64,000 nt of DNA from Streptomyces sp. LBL (GTDB taxonomy: Bacteria; Actinomycetota; Actinomycetes; Streptomycetales; Streptomycetaceae), in contig NZ_JARXYX010000030.1 of NCBI RefSeq assembly GCF_029893585.1, forward strand, positions 62,001 through 126,000. Reading direction: 5' to 3'. Under the pieces are notes generated by a model. The model was not told where the DNA came from. It was given only the letters and a program-made list of their open reading frames with translations, and ran no database searches. Made by a program: the position numbers and the translations under genes. Position 1 is the stretch's first letter. Each line of letters starts with the position of its first letter. This document shows, one piece after another, positions 34,250 to 43,145 of the stretch.

Positions 34250-34640
34250 CGGGCGCGGGCGCCGGCGTACTCCTCACCCTCCTCGCCGACTGGCTCCTTA
34301 CGCTGCCCGCGTCGACGTCCGCCATCTCCGGCTGGGCGTAGTAGTCGCTCACGTCCAGATCGATGGGGCACCAGGCGGAGACGTAAGCGATCCGGTCGAT
34401 CAGCTCGGGCCGGGCGTTGGCGACGGCGGTGGTCGTGATGCCGCCCCTGCTGTGGGCGACGAGGATGGTGGGCCCGTTCTGCTTGGCCCGTTCGAGGACT
34501 TCGATCACGCGGGTGGCGTTGTCGGCGAGCGTGATTCCCTTGCTGCTCCCCGGTTCTGCGGCGAGGGCGTCGAGATCCTGGGGAGCCTGAGCGGTGCCCG
34601 AGTAAGGCGAGCTCGGCCTGCAGCACTTCGGTGTGTGGCT
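34250..34640 (-). pseudogene. Decayed alpha/beta-hydrolase gene
   Basis: On the minus strand a recognisable hydrolase segment covers SKGITLADNATRVIEVLERA and ILVAHSRGGITTTAVAN (nucleophile elbow) to AYVSAWCPIDLD. Both ends are lost: the N-terminus breaks near 34640 and the C-terminus runs into GCGCAAGAC repeats (about 34130-34160). Confidence 0.55.
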
Positions 34641-34682
34641 TGTGCTGGAGAGTCGGGTTCAGCGGCTCCGTAGTCGACGCAG

Positions 34683-35390
34683 TCAGGCGGTCTGCGGCGG
34701 TTCCCAAACCGAGCAGTCGTGGGCGAAGACCACACGTCGTGGGTCGAAGTCGGCGAGTCGCTCCAGCCAGTGCTGATAAGGAGGAAGCGGCTGTTCCACG
34801 CCCTGGAGTGCCGCGTGACGGGCCAGTTGGTCGGACGCGAAATGGGAAGCGAAGTCGTGTGCCTGGCCGGCGAGGACTACTGTGCCGTCGCCTTGCCGGA
34901 GAACCAGCGACTGGTGCCCTTGGGTGTGCCCAGGCGTCGGAATGATCCAGACTCCCGGCCAGACTTCGGTTTCGCCGACGACTTTGTCGTAGGTTGCGCC
35001 GGGGAAGTCGATCAGTTCATCGAAGGTGTAGTTGCCCCGACGAGCGGTGGCCAGTTCGACGTCCTGAACCAGGATGGGCTTGCCACCCAGGAGGGGAATT
35101 CCGCCGCAGTGGTCGAAGTGCAAGTGGCAGTTCACGACCATGGAGATGTCATCAAGGGCGACTCCGGACGCTGACAGGGCGTCCTGCAACGCTCGCCGTC
35201 GGGGTCGGTAGTGTGCTTCGGTTTCGGGGTCCGCGCCGCCGATGCCGGTATCGAAGAGGATCAGCCCCTGGTCGTGTTGCACCAGATAGGCAAGGACAGG
35301 TTCGACTCGTGGTTGTGGGCCGCCCGTCTCCGATGCAGGCCGGATGAAGTACCCGAGATCGAGTCGACGCACCGCCATGTTCTTCCCCAT
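34683..35390 (-). CDS. Metallo-beta-lactamase-fold hydrolase (lactonase-like)
   Basis: 235 residues. The zinc motif HLHFDH (89-94) and later PGHTQGHQSL and FAHDCS give the ligands expected for AttM/AiiB-type N-acyl homoserine lactonases and relatives. The substrate is not known. Start is M at 35390 or 35378. It borders the first copy of the Tn7-like end repeat. Confidence 0.82.
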   Translation of the reverse strand: MGKNMAVRRLDLGYFIRPASETGGPQPRVEPVLAYLVQHDQGLILFDTGIGGADPETEAHYRPRRRALQDALSASGVALDDISMVVNCHLHFDHCGGIPLLGGKPILVQDVELATARRGNYTFDELIDFPGATYDKVVGETEVWPGVWIIPTPGHTQGHQSLVLRQGDGTVVLAGQAHDFASHFASDQLARHAALQGVEQPLPPYQHWLERLADFDPRRVVFAHDCSVWEPPQTA

Positions 35391-35682
35391 GCGGCCATCC
35401 TGGCAGGCCGCGGTATGACATCCAGCGAGTCTGCCGACAGCAGAACCGCTTATGGATCTTCTGCGGGTCGCGTGGCGGGCAGGAGAGTTTCGACCTGTCT
35501 GGCCGTGGCCTCGATGGTGGTGCTGAGCCATGTGCGGTTGGTGCCTCGCAGGGGCGCGCCGACCAGCCACTTCGACCGTAGAAGCGCCGTGACCGCCGCA
35601 CCCGCACAAGACCGGAACACTCCAGAACTTGCCTACACACGACCGGCACCCCAACGCGACCGCTCAGAGAACCATCACCTTG

Positions 35683-35794
35683 CTCGGGTGTCGTACATGT
35701 GTCCGGTCTCGCTCAAGGTGAGGCAGCGTGAGTGTCTGACCTGGGGTGCCTCAGTTTGATTGAGACGGTGGCGGCTTGGCTGTCTCGCTCAATC
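35683..35794 (+). repeat. Tn7-like end repeat, copy R1
   Basis: First of four related segments of about 120 bp. It has CGGTCTCGCTCAAGGTGAGG, then CTGACCTGGGGTGCC, then a TTGAG/CTCAA hairpin (35758-35794) that is less perfect than in the other copies. The hairpin ends at the stop of the next minus-strand gene. The 290 bp to its left (35391-35682) contain no recognisable gene. Confidence 0.55.
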
Positions 35795-36211
35795 CGAGGT
35801 GTCGCGCTGAGTGTCCGAGGTCATCTGCATAGGGGCGGCGGCGACCAGCAGTGCGGCGAGCATGATGGGGGCGGCTGTCTGGTACCCCATCCAGACTTCA
35901 CCCCCGACGCTGCTGCCCTGCCACCCCATCAGGAGGCTGGCCAGGGCCGCCAACACCCAGCCGCTGTCATAGGCAATCATGAGCTGCGTGTAAGTGCGCA
36001 TCGACCGGCTGCGCGTGTATCTGATCTCGATGCCGCCGCCGATCAGCAGGGTTACGCCTGAGACGACCATCAGCCAGGCTGGCGTGCCGAGTAACCGGCC
36101 GAGCGGGGCAGCGCCGGCGATGTAGACAGCGGCGAGCAACACCTTGAAGGCGCCATCGACGATGGCCCCCACCGTCTGGCGGGTCACCCGCGATGTCACG
36201 ACCTGGGTCAT
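35789..36211 (-). CDS. Four-helix membrane protein
   Basis: 140 residues from the ATG at 36209-36211, which has an AAGGAGGAC ribosome-binding site. Four hydrophobic segments, ending in a polar tail. No known domain. It is divergent from the TetR gene, which probably represses it. Confidence 0.72.
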   Translation of the reverse strand: MTQVVTSRVTRQTVGAIVDGAFKVLLAAVYIAGAAPLGRLLGTPAWLMVVSGVTLLIGGGIEIRYTRSRSMRTYTQLMIAYDSGWVLAALASLLMGWQGSSVGGEVWMGYQTAAPIMLAALLVAAAPMQMTSDTQRDTSD

Positions 36212-36253
36212 GAGCGTCCTCCTTGCCACTCGTCCCGACTGGTTTCATAACGA

Positions 36254-36269
36254 GATTACGGTAATAATC
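36254..36269. promoter_or_regulatory. Operator-like inverted repeat between membrane gene and TetR
   Basis: GATTA-6-TAATC lies in the only AT-rich stretch of the region, just before the TetR ATG. Its position over the divergent promoters suggests TetR autoregulation. Confidence 0.45.
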
Positions 36270-36274
36270 AAATT

Positions 36275-36904
36275 ATGAGAATGACGAGAGCGGAGGCCAA
36301 GGAACGCAACCGCCGTGCCTTGCTGGACGCTGCGCTCCAGGTCGTGTCCCGGGACGGATACCGGGCCAAACTTGATGAGATCGCCGAACGCGCCGACCTG
36401 ACCACCGGCGCCGTCTACTCACTGTTCGGGAGCAAGAACGGCCTGGTGGTCGCCCTGGTCGCCGACTACCTGCGGCCGTACTACGAGGAGATCGAGCAGG
36501 CGGTTCCCGCTGGACTTGATCTGCTGGAAGCGGTCGATGCCTTTGCCCGGTACTACCGGCGCAGTTGTGATGCCCCGGACGCGCCGCACCGCCTGTCGCT
36601 CCAGATCACCCTGCTGGACATGGCGCTGCATGACCCAGAGCTGGGGTCCCAGCTCGGCATGTCCATCCGGGCGCAGGAGAACCATCTGATCGCGCTGTTC
36701 ACCGGAAGGTCGCACAACGGAAGCGTCGTGACGTCGCATCAGGCACAACGTCTGACCACGGCGCTCAGGGCACTGTTCGTCGGCCTCAGTCAGGGAGTGC
36801 CCCTCGGTCTTGCCCCTGGTGCCGACGAGGAATATTTCGCCGACACTGCCCGCGCTCTGGCATCCGGCGTGTCCCTCATCGATCACGACGCGGCTTCTTC
36901 GTGA
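36275..36904 (+). CDS. TetR-family regulator
   Basis: 209 residues. Helix-turn-helix at about 25-50 (LDEIAERADLTTGAVYSLFGSKNGLV). The ligand domain is normal in length. It is divergent from the small membrane protein gene. M1 or M3 could be the start. Cargo of the first mobile-element unit. Confidence 0.85.
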   Translation: MRMTRAEAKERNRRALLDAALQVVSRDGYRAKLDEIAERADLTTGAVYSLFGSKNGLVVALVADYLRPYYEEIEQAVPAGLDLLEAVDAFARYYRRSCDAPDAPHRLSLQITLLDMALHDPELGSQLGMSIRAQENHLIALFTGRSHNGSVVTSHQAQRLTTALRALFVGLSQGVPLGLAPGADEEYFADTARALASGVSLIDHDAASS

Positions 36905-36989
36905 TGGTCACCGCGGAAGAGCCGCCCCCATCCGAGGTGGTGACGTATGTGGCTGTGGCCTCGACGAGTGAGTTTCCTCCGAGCGACTC

Positions 36990-37400
36990 GCTGAATGCGC
37001 GTATGTCGCCCGTCTGTCACACGCGGAGATGGAGGGCCTTCTCCTCGCTCCTCTGGGACGGCGCCACGGCCCGCTCAACCACCAGCTCTGGCCCTGGTCC
37101 GGCCCTCAACAACTCACCTACCCGCGGCGCTGGCTCTATCTCAGGAACACCCAGTTCTGCTCACGCTGCCTGACCTCGGACAACAGCGTTTTCGGGGTCC
37201 TGCTCGGTGGATCGTGGAAGAGGCGCTGGCACCTTGCCGTCTCTTTCGCCTGCGTCGAGCACCGACGACTCCTCAAGCGGAGCTGCCCCCGCTGCCAGCA
37301 CCCTGCACAAGCAGCCTGAGCGGGCATCATCGAGCACGCCACCGAGGAAGATCTTCACCCCACGCAGTGCCGCGCTTCCATCCACTGAGCCTCAATCGGT
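36990..37400 (+). pseudogene. TniQ relic A (stand-alone type)
   Basis: One frame reads EGLLLAPLGRRHGPLNHQLW and FCSRCLTSDNSVFGVLLGGS, then FACVEHRRLLKRSCPRCQHP, the zinc-finger region of TniQ. In-frame stops occur at 37317-37319 and again after EEDLHPTQCRASIH. The same sequence is better kept in the relic at 50.5-51.8 kb. N- and C-terminal parts are missing. Confidence 0.75.
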
Positions 37401-37584
37401 CCACGCGAACGTCCGGGCGCTCGGCGAACAGGCTGTGGCCACGCTGAAGACCTGGCAACTCCTGCGCAAGCTGCGGCGCTCGGAACGAGAGGTGTCGGCC
37501 GACGGCTTCGTGAGGACAGGAGTGAATCGCCACTCACGCGAGGACTGCCGCAGGAGTCAGGTACGGCTTGCGACAGATGTCCTG

Positions 37585-37707
37585 CAAATACGACACCTAT
37601 CGTGCTCAGCCTCAGTGTCCGGTCTCAGATAAGTCCGGGTGGGGCGGGCCCCTGAGCTGCGGTGCCCGGACTTGAGTGAGACGGGTTTCGCAAGGTCGTC
37701 TCACTCA
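37585..37707 (+). repeat. Tn7-like end repeat, copy R2
   Basis: Contains GACACCTATCGTGCTCAGCC, then GGTCTCAGATAAGTCCGGG, CTGAGCTGCGGTGCC, and a perfect 10-bp hairpin TGAGTGAGAC-15-GTCTCACTCA (37673-37707). The same order is seen in R1, R3 and R4. The hairpin also sits at the 3' end of the next minus-strand gene and could act as a terminator. Confidence 0.65.
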
Positions 37708-37726
37708 GGTCCGGGCGGTCTTGTGG

Positions 37727-38350
37727 TCAGATGTGGAGTTCGGGCGGGAAGCCGGTCCAGCGCAGTTCTGCGGGCAGGTGCCGCATGTCGTTGTAGAACA
37801 GCACGGAGGACGGCCTGCCGGGTGTGTATCGGATGGCTGTAAGGGCTGCGTTGCTGTGGTTGAGTCCCATCCAGCGCCACTCGGGTGCGTCGAGAGCGGC
37901 TCGGATCAGCCATCCGATGAGGAAGCTGTGGGTGACGACCAGTTCATGGCGGGGGCGATCTCTGTCGACCGGGCCTGTGAATTCTGAGAGTGCTTCCCGG
38001 GCCAGTGCTGGACCACGGTTGCGCTCCTCTTCCGGAACCTGAGCGAGGAAGCTGAGCATGGCTTCGGCCGAATCCGGCGGCAGCTCCTCCTTCGTAGGCA
38101 GGTAGGGGACGTAGTCGCCGGCCAGTTCCGATTGGTGCAGTGGGACGGCGTCAAGTTGTGCGCTGATCAGCTGGGCCGTCTGCTGCGCCCGAGGCAGCGG
38201 CCCGTGATATATCGCCGAAAGTGGGGTGCTCTGGAGCCGTTCACCGAGCAGAACGGCTTGGCGCCGGCCGCTGTCCGTCAGGGTTGTCTCGTCTGCTGAC
38301 GCTTCACCGTGCCGGGCGAGGTAGAGGTATCGAGTGGCTGTGTCCGTCAT
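37727..38350 (-). CDS. Histidine phosphatase family protein
   Basis: 207 residues. The catalytic RHGE motif is at about 14-17 (YLARHGEAS), with the second His in VVTHSFLIGW. Phosphoglycerate-mutase-like fold; small-molecule phosphatase with unknown substrate. It is the only gene besides the duplicated one in the unit between R2 and R3. Confidence 0.85.
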   Translation of the reverse strand: MTDTATRYLYLARHGEASADETTLTDSGRRQAVLLGERLQSTPLSAIYHGPLPRAQQTAQLISAQLDAVPLHQSELAGDYVPYLPTKEELPPDSAEAMLSFLAQVPEEERNRGPALAREALSEFTGPVDRDRPRHELVVTHSFLIGWLIRAALDAPEWRWMGLNHSNAALTAIRYTPGRPSSVLFYNDMRHLPAELRWTGFPPELHI

Positions 38351-38393
38351 GTCCCGGGTATCCCGTCGTCATCCGTGATCTTGTAAGTCAGGG

Positions 38394-38780
38394 ATGGACG
38401 CTGAGGTCTTTGTGCATAGTTCCGTCGCGGCTGTCCTGTCTCAGTTGAACTCCGCCGGGATGCTGGGCGACCAGACCACGGCCTGCGAAGCCGCCAGAGC
38501 GGCGCTTCTCGGCGGAGGGGACTTCGTCGTATGGGACGGCAGTGTTCCCAGCCAGCAGCTCGCTGGCATCTACGCGGCTCGCCTCCGACGGGCAAGGAAG
38601 CGAGGTACTGAGACTCTCGCCCTGCCGTCTACCGTCGACATCCTCACCCGGCTCGAAGCCACTCAGGTCAGGATCGGCTGCATCTTCTCATCGGACCGGA
38701 CGTGGGCCTTCATGCTCTTCTTCGCCGACGACGCCAGCGCGGTCCTCGCCTGTACGGGAGTCCGCCGAGTTGAGCGGTGA
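38394..38780 (+). CDS. Hypothetical protein, copy 1 of a duplicated gene
   Basis: 128 residues, no known domain. From residue 23 (MLGDQTTACEAARAALL) onward it matches the 114-residue protein at 52849-53193 with only scattered changes; the first 22 residues differ. The DNA match (about 38458 to 38805) goes past the stop into the end repeat. It may start at the internal ATG 38460. The protein alternates charged helices and a hydrophobic C-terminal strand pair (TWAFMLFF, AVLACTGVR). Confidence 0.6.
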   Translation: MDAEVFVHSSVAAVLSQLNSAGMLGDQTTACEAARAALLGGGDFVVWDGSVPSQQLAGIYAARLRRARKRGTETLALPSTVDILTRLEATQVRIGCIFSSDRTWAFMLFFADDASAVLACTGVRRVER

Positions 38781-38897
38781 CAGTTGTCCTGTTCAGGTGA
38801 CAACTGTCCCGTCTTAGTGAAGGTGGACCACGTCGAGGCTGTGACCAGCGATGGGTCATCTTGAGTGAGACGCGGTGAGGCCTGGCGTCTCAGTCAA
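38776..38897 (+). repeat. Tn7-like end repeat, copy R3
   Basis: Begins with TGACAGTTGTCCTGTTCAGG and TGACAACTGTCCCGTCTTAG, which pair as a 10-bp inverted repeat, and ends in a 12-bp hairpin with one mismatch (38861-38897). The first half matches the segment at 53184-53240. Confidence 0.65.
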
Positions 38898-39262
38898 CCT
38901 GAGAATCGTGTGCCCTGCGCTACTTCGCACTCGGCAGCGAACTCGTCGAGGAGCTCGAACAGGACCTTGATCGCATGTTGTTCGTCCTCAGGCGGGAGGT
39001 TCCAGATGTTGTCCCAACCGTTCGGGAGGGCGATGTGGAGGACCTGGGCGGGCCAAGCGTGGTTGCAGTCGCGTCCGCGACGGGCGATGAGCCAGTCGTG
39101 CCAGCCGGTGAGCCCGTGCCCACCGTGCCGGAGAGCATGCTGGTCGTAGCCGGTCAGGAACGCGGTCAGCATGTGGAAAGAGGTCTTGCCGACGAACATG
39201 CCGGGACGTTGGCCGACGCTGGCGAAGTACTCACGTTCAGTCATTTCCGAGAGGGGCTTCAT
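38894..39262 (-). CDS. Hypothetical protein (122 aa)
   Basis: Compact soluble protein beginning MKPLSEMTEREYFASVGQRP, with a conserved-looking GMFVGKTSFHMLTAFLTGYD segment. No family recognised. Its stop lies inside the R3 hairpin. It is divergent from nothing; the beta-propeller gene starts 240 bp away on the other strand. The MFVGK...L..F..G pattern recurs in streptomycete hypothetical proteins as far as I recall. Confidence 0.6.
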   Translation of the reverse strand: MKPLSEMTEREYFASVGQRPGMFVGKTSFHMLTAFLTGYDQHALRHGGHGLTGWHDWLIARRGRDCNHAWPAQVLHIALPNGWDNIWNLPPEDEQHAIKVLFELLDEFAAECEVAQGTRFSG

Positions 39263-39501
39263 GCGTCCGCACCCTCCTCGTCACTGGCGCTGTCGTCCAG
39301 GGCTGGACGAAGCCTGCTGCGGGCCGCCTCCAGATGTTCGGCGTGGTCCGCCGCAAAGATCCCCCGCAGCGACTTGTACGGGCAGGGCCTTGCCCGGCTG
39401 AAATCCACTGGTGTACCTCGCCGCCCGACGGGATCATGAGCTGCCGCCGTGCCGCGCCCGGGGCGGCGGTTGTTCATGTGCCGACCTGGGAGGACCCCTG
39501 T

Positions 39502-41091
39502 ATGACCCTTGCACCGATAGTCCGACGCGTGCTCGGCGACGGCCCATTCGCCGAGATCGGTGAGCCTGCTTTGGCCGTCGCTGACGAGCACTCGCGGACG
39601 GTCGCTGTGGGTGGGGACCTCGGGCATATCCAGTGGAGTGGCAGCGGGACCGCGGACTCCCGATGGACGGGGCACCGGATCGGTGTCTATGAGCAGGCCG
39701 GGCTGCGGTGTCGGCACCTGGTGCGGTCGAGGTACCCCGTTCGGTCTCTCGCCTTCCACCCGGTTCTTCCTCTGTTGGCCGTTGGTACGGGGCGCTACGA
39801 CGGCGGTTACTCGTTTGAAGGCGAGCTGCTGCTGATCCACCTGGACTCCGGCGACGTGGTGTCCGCCCTGCAGTACCAGCGGGAGGTGCTCGGCGTGGAA
39901 TGGTGCAGCGAGACGGCACTTGGTCTGGTCTTGGCGCCGTGTGACGACTGGGAGAACCCGCAGGCACATGAGCAGGGTCATGCAGTCGTTGTGGCTCGCT
40001 CAGACTGGGGCGCCGTCGGGCAGGGGTCGATCGGTGCCGAGGAGTTGGCTGCCCCCTCGGAACCGGTTCTCCAGCCGGACCACAGCGCGGAGGCCCGCCG
40101 GTTCCTCGCGGGCCTCGCGGCCTCGGCCGGTCGGCAGTGGTCCGTACGTCGACGGGTGTGGGCTGTCGAAGGTACGGAGGACGGCCGCGTGCTGGCCGCT
40201 CTGGACGGGGTGCTGGCGGAGTCGTGGCTGCCATCCGGAGACCTGCAATGGGCGGTCGAGGACGAGGAGGGCGGCCGACAGTTGGTTCTGGCCTCCGACA
40301 GCACATCGGTGTGGACCAACGCCGAACGCCGCGTTCGCCACAAGGGAGGACACTGGGAGAGGTCCGCACCCCGGCTGGCCCGAATCTCTGTCGCCACAGG
40401 GCAGGTGCTGGAGACCCTGAGCCCAGGCGTGTTCGCGGTTCTCGTCGCAGGCGACCACAGGACGATTCTTAGGCCGTTGCACGGCCGTCGCAAGCGTCCC
40501 GAACGGCTGTTGATGTTCGACCTCGACGGTCCGGTAGACGGTCCGGAAGTCAGCCGCTTCGACTTGTTCAACCATCCGTTCGCCGTCCGTCGCGCGAGCC
40601 GCCCGTACATCTTGGTCGGCACTGACCCTGACAAGCCGCACAGGGACAAGTGGGTCACCGCCATGGGCGCCGATGGGACGTTGCGGAGGCTCTTCCCACA
40701 CTCCTGGGTACCGAAAGAGCATCATTTCGGGGGCCCTGCGGTCGAAATAGGGCAGTCCCTGGTCTATGCCGGCGCCGTCCACCACGGTCAGGGGCTCCAA
40801 CCCGGTGGCGCCTACGTCGTGCGGCGATCCCTGAACGGCTCAGTGCAGTGGCAGTACCGCACCGATCATCCTGCCACTGCCCTCGACACCGACGGGGACA
40901 CCGTCTACGTGGCCTACAACTCCGGCGCCCTGACAGCACTGCACGCCAACGACGGTTCGGTGCGATGGCACACCGAGCTCAAGGTCGACGGAGTACCGAC
41001 CACGGCACTGTCCCTCGCTGTGGCGCCTCAAGGACACTTGCTCATCGGGACCGTCGACGGCCGGATCCTGGAGTGCCCGGCTCGGCCGTGA
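39502..41091 (+). CDS. WD40/PQQ-like beta-propeller protein
   Basis: 529 residues from ATG 39502 (GGGAGG ribosome-binding site). Repeating blade-like units are seen in both halves (SLAFHPVLPLLAVGTG; AYVVRRSLNGSVQWQYRTDH; VYVAYNSGALTALHANDGSV). The C-terminal blades resemble PQQ-type repeats. No signal peptide, so a cytoplasmic scaffold or sensor is likely. It is cargo next to the tns operon and converges with it. Role unknown. Confidence 0.72.
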   Translation: MTLAPIVRRVLGDGPFAEIGEPALAVADEHSRTVAVGGDLGHIQWSGSGTADSRWTGHRIGVYEQAGLRCRHLVRSRYPVRSLAFHPVLPLLAVGTGRYDGGYSFEGELLLIHLDSGDVVSALQYQREVLGVEWCSETALGLVLAPCDDWENPQAHEQGHAVVVARSDWGAVGQGSIGAEELAAPSEPVLQPDHSAEARRFLAGLAASAGRQWSVRRRVWAVEGTEDGRVLAALDGVLAESWLPSGDLQWAVEDEEGGRQLVLASDSTSVWTNAERRVRHKGGHWERSAPRLARISVATGQVLETLSPGVFAVLVAGDHRTILRPLHGRRKRPERLLMFDLDGPVDGPEVSRFDLFNHPFAVRRASRPYILVGTDPDKPHRDKWVTAMGADGTLRRLFPHSWVPKEHHFGGPAVEIGQSLVYAGAVHHGQGLQPGGAYVVRRSLNGSVQWQYRTDHPATALDTDGDTVYVAYNSGALTALHANDGSVRWHTELKVDGVPTTALSLAVAPQGHLLIGTVDGRILECPARP

Positions 41092-41172
41092 CCCCGGGAG
41101 CGAAGCCTTGTTTTTTCGCAGTCCGCATGTCTCATGAGGCGAGACGTCCTGTTCGCGAGGTGGGAATGTGGC

Positions 41173-42102
41173 TCACCCATCTGAGCCAAGAGGCCTGGAG
41201 TTGTTGGCCGCGTCGTCTCCGGCGAGGACGTTCTGCTCAGCGGCGTCCTGGATGGCGTGCGCGATGGTGCGGAGCTGCTGGATGAACCAGGGCTTGGCCG
41301 TTGTGCGCAGAGGGCTCTCGTTAGGGAGTCGCCGTGTGAACTCCGTGTGGAAGGCCCGGAAGTCTTCCTCGTCGGTGGACATGGCCAGGCGGCGCCAGTA
41401 CGGAGAGGCGTAGAGGGCCATGGGCGTGACGATCTCCGGATAGACCGCGGCATAGCGTTTGGGGTCCCAGGGCCGGACGCTGCGGGCAGGGCGGGGTTGC
41501 AGCCGGACGAGCCGCTGGGAGCGCTCGCTGATCCGGTAGCCGTGCTGCATGAGGACGTGCCAGAACAGTGAGCACTTCGCGTAGCACGGGTTGAGCACGT
41601 GGGGACCGTGGCGGCGAAGGAGCCGGTAGTGGCGCTGTTGGGCGGCGACGATCTCAGGGAAGTCGGCGAGGTCGAACTGGAGGGCGGGAGACTCGACGGC
41701 CCGGCCGATCCAGAGGCGGTGGGGGACGCAGACCTGCTCGTGGTGTTTCGACATCCAGACCATGACGCCCCGGTCAGGGTTGCCGGTCCTGCGGGCGACG
41801 CAGCGGCGGCAAGCCCATCGGATGGTCGCGGCGAGAGGGCCCTGAGGGAGGTTCCACGCCTGTTTCTCCCAGCGGGGGATCGCGTGCTGGATGCTGGTGC
41901 GGGGCTGTCCGCTGAGGACGCTGAGCTGGTCGGTCGAGTCCAAGCGGGAGGGCAGCCAGAGGGAGGGCTGCTGAAGACGCCGGACGGGCATCGCGTTCGC
42001 CGCCGCGAGCCGGTCGAGAAACGATGCCTCGGTCTCCTGCGGGAAGGGTTTCACTGGACGCGGCAGCGGTCGGAAGACGACGGGTTTGAACCGTGCGCTC
42101 AC
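41173..42102 (-). CDS. tniQ: TniQ-family target-selection protein (intact)
   Basis: 309 residues from GTG 42100-42102, which overlaps the tnsC stop by 4 nt. N-terminal TniQ domain (PLPRPVKPFPQETEASFLDR) and a zinc finger C98-x2-C101 ... C125-x2-H128. In Tn7-like elements TniQ/TnsD binds DNA and TnsC to choose the target. It is the last gene of the operon and is of a different subfamily from the three ruined stand-alone TniQ copies nearby. Confidence 0.87.
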   Translation of the reverse strand: MSARFKPVVFRPLPRPVKPFPQETEASFLDRLAAANAMPVRRLQQPSLWLPSRLDSTDQLSVLSGQPRTSIQHAIPRWEKQAWNLPQGPLAATIRWACRRCVARRTGNPDRGVMVWMSKHHEQVCVPHRLWIGRAVESPALQFDLADFPEIVAAQQRHYRLLRRHGPHVLNPCYAKCSLFWHVLMQHGYRISERSQRLVRLQPRPARSVRPWDPKRYAAVYPEIVTPMALYASPYWRRLAMSTDEEDFRAFHTEFTRRLPNESPLRTTAKPWFIQQLRTIAHAIQDAAEQNVLAGDDAANNSRPLGSDG

Positions 42103-43145
42103 CCGGCTGCCCTGCGCGGTTCGGGGGGCGAGTCGGATTCGCTGTTGTGGTCGATACGGATGTCGCGCAGGAGAGTTTTGGTGACCTGTTCGCTTCCGTC
42201 GAGGATGGCGGAGATGGCCGCGGCCCGGATCAGGTGGGACAGGCTTCCGATCATGCCGCCGGTGCGCTGGTGCAGGTATTTCGCGAGCTTGACCAGGGTG
42301 CCGTTCTGGTGCCGGTGCAGGCGGAGCGTCGTTTCCAGGGAGGCGACCAGCGCCTGCCACTCGGCGTTGGACGGGAAGGCGCCGGTGCGGACCAGGATGC
42401 AGCGGCCCCCGAGCTGCTTGCCGCGGACCCCGGTGAACAGGCCGGAATTCTCGACGTTGATCCCGGCATAGACGAAAGTCGCCGACAGGTGTTCGGTGAA
42501 GTACTTCAGGTGATCGGAGAGGTCCTCGCCGGCGGTGGTCGCGTGGTTGAGCAGGTGAATCTCGTCGACCAGGACCAGGTCGGTGCGGGCCTCGATCATC
42601 ACCTGGCAGACGGCGCTGGTGACGTCGATGGTGTTGTGCCGCGGGTTGATCACGGGCAGGCCGAGGAAGCGGGCGAATTCCAGGGCGAGTTTGCGCGGGG
42701 AGCCTTTGGGTGGGGCGGCGATGTAGACGACTGGGATGCGGTCGCTGCCTGGGTAGCGCTGCCGGATACGGACTTCGTGGGTGCGGCCGAGTTGCTTGAG
42801 CGCGGTGGTCTTTCCGGTCGTCCACTGACCGGAGACGATCATCCCGCGGCGGGCGCCGTGCTCACGCTGGTTGAGCAGGGTCAGCAGCCGTCCCTGATGG
42901 GCGATTTCCTTGACCGTGGACGTGCGCACGACCTGGAGTTCGGAGTGGTAGGCGAGGCGCGCTTCGTCGTAGGCCTCACGCAGCTGTGGGGACAGGGCCT
43001 GCCACTGCTGATCGGGCAGCAACTCGAAGACGGCTGGATCGGCCTCCACGAACCGCCGCCAGCCCTCCAGTCGGGTGGAGGGATCGGTCCGGTCATCAGG
43101 CAGACCGGCCTCATCCCCGCCCGGCTGCGCAGGGTTCACCACCAC
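42099..43145 (-). CDS. tnsC: TnsC/TniB AAA+ transposition ATPase
   Basis: 348 residues. Walker A GQWTTGKTT (106-114), Walker B VLVDEIH (DE 194-195), and sensor-like segments follow. It forms the ATP-dependent link between target selector and transposase. Overlaps the tnsB end by 10 nt and the tniQ start by 4 nt. Confidence 0.9.
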   Translation of the reverse strand: MVVNPAQPGGDEAGLPDDRTDPSTRLEGWRRFVEADPAVFELLPDQQWQALSPQLREAYDEARLAYHSELQVVRTSTVKEIAHQGRLLTLLNQREHGARRGMIVSGQWTTGKTTALKQLGRTHEVRIRQRYPGSDRIPVVYIAAPPKGSPRKLALEFARFLGLPVINPRHNTIDVTSAVCQVMIEARTDLVLVDEIHLLNHATTAGEDLSDHLKYFTEHLSATFVYAGINVENSGLFTGVRGKQLGGRCILVRTGAFPSNAEWQALVASLETTLRLHRHQNGTLVKLAKYLHQRTGGMIGSLSHLIRAAAISAILDGSEQVTKTLLRDIRIDHNSESDSPPEPRRAAG

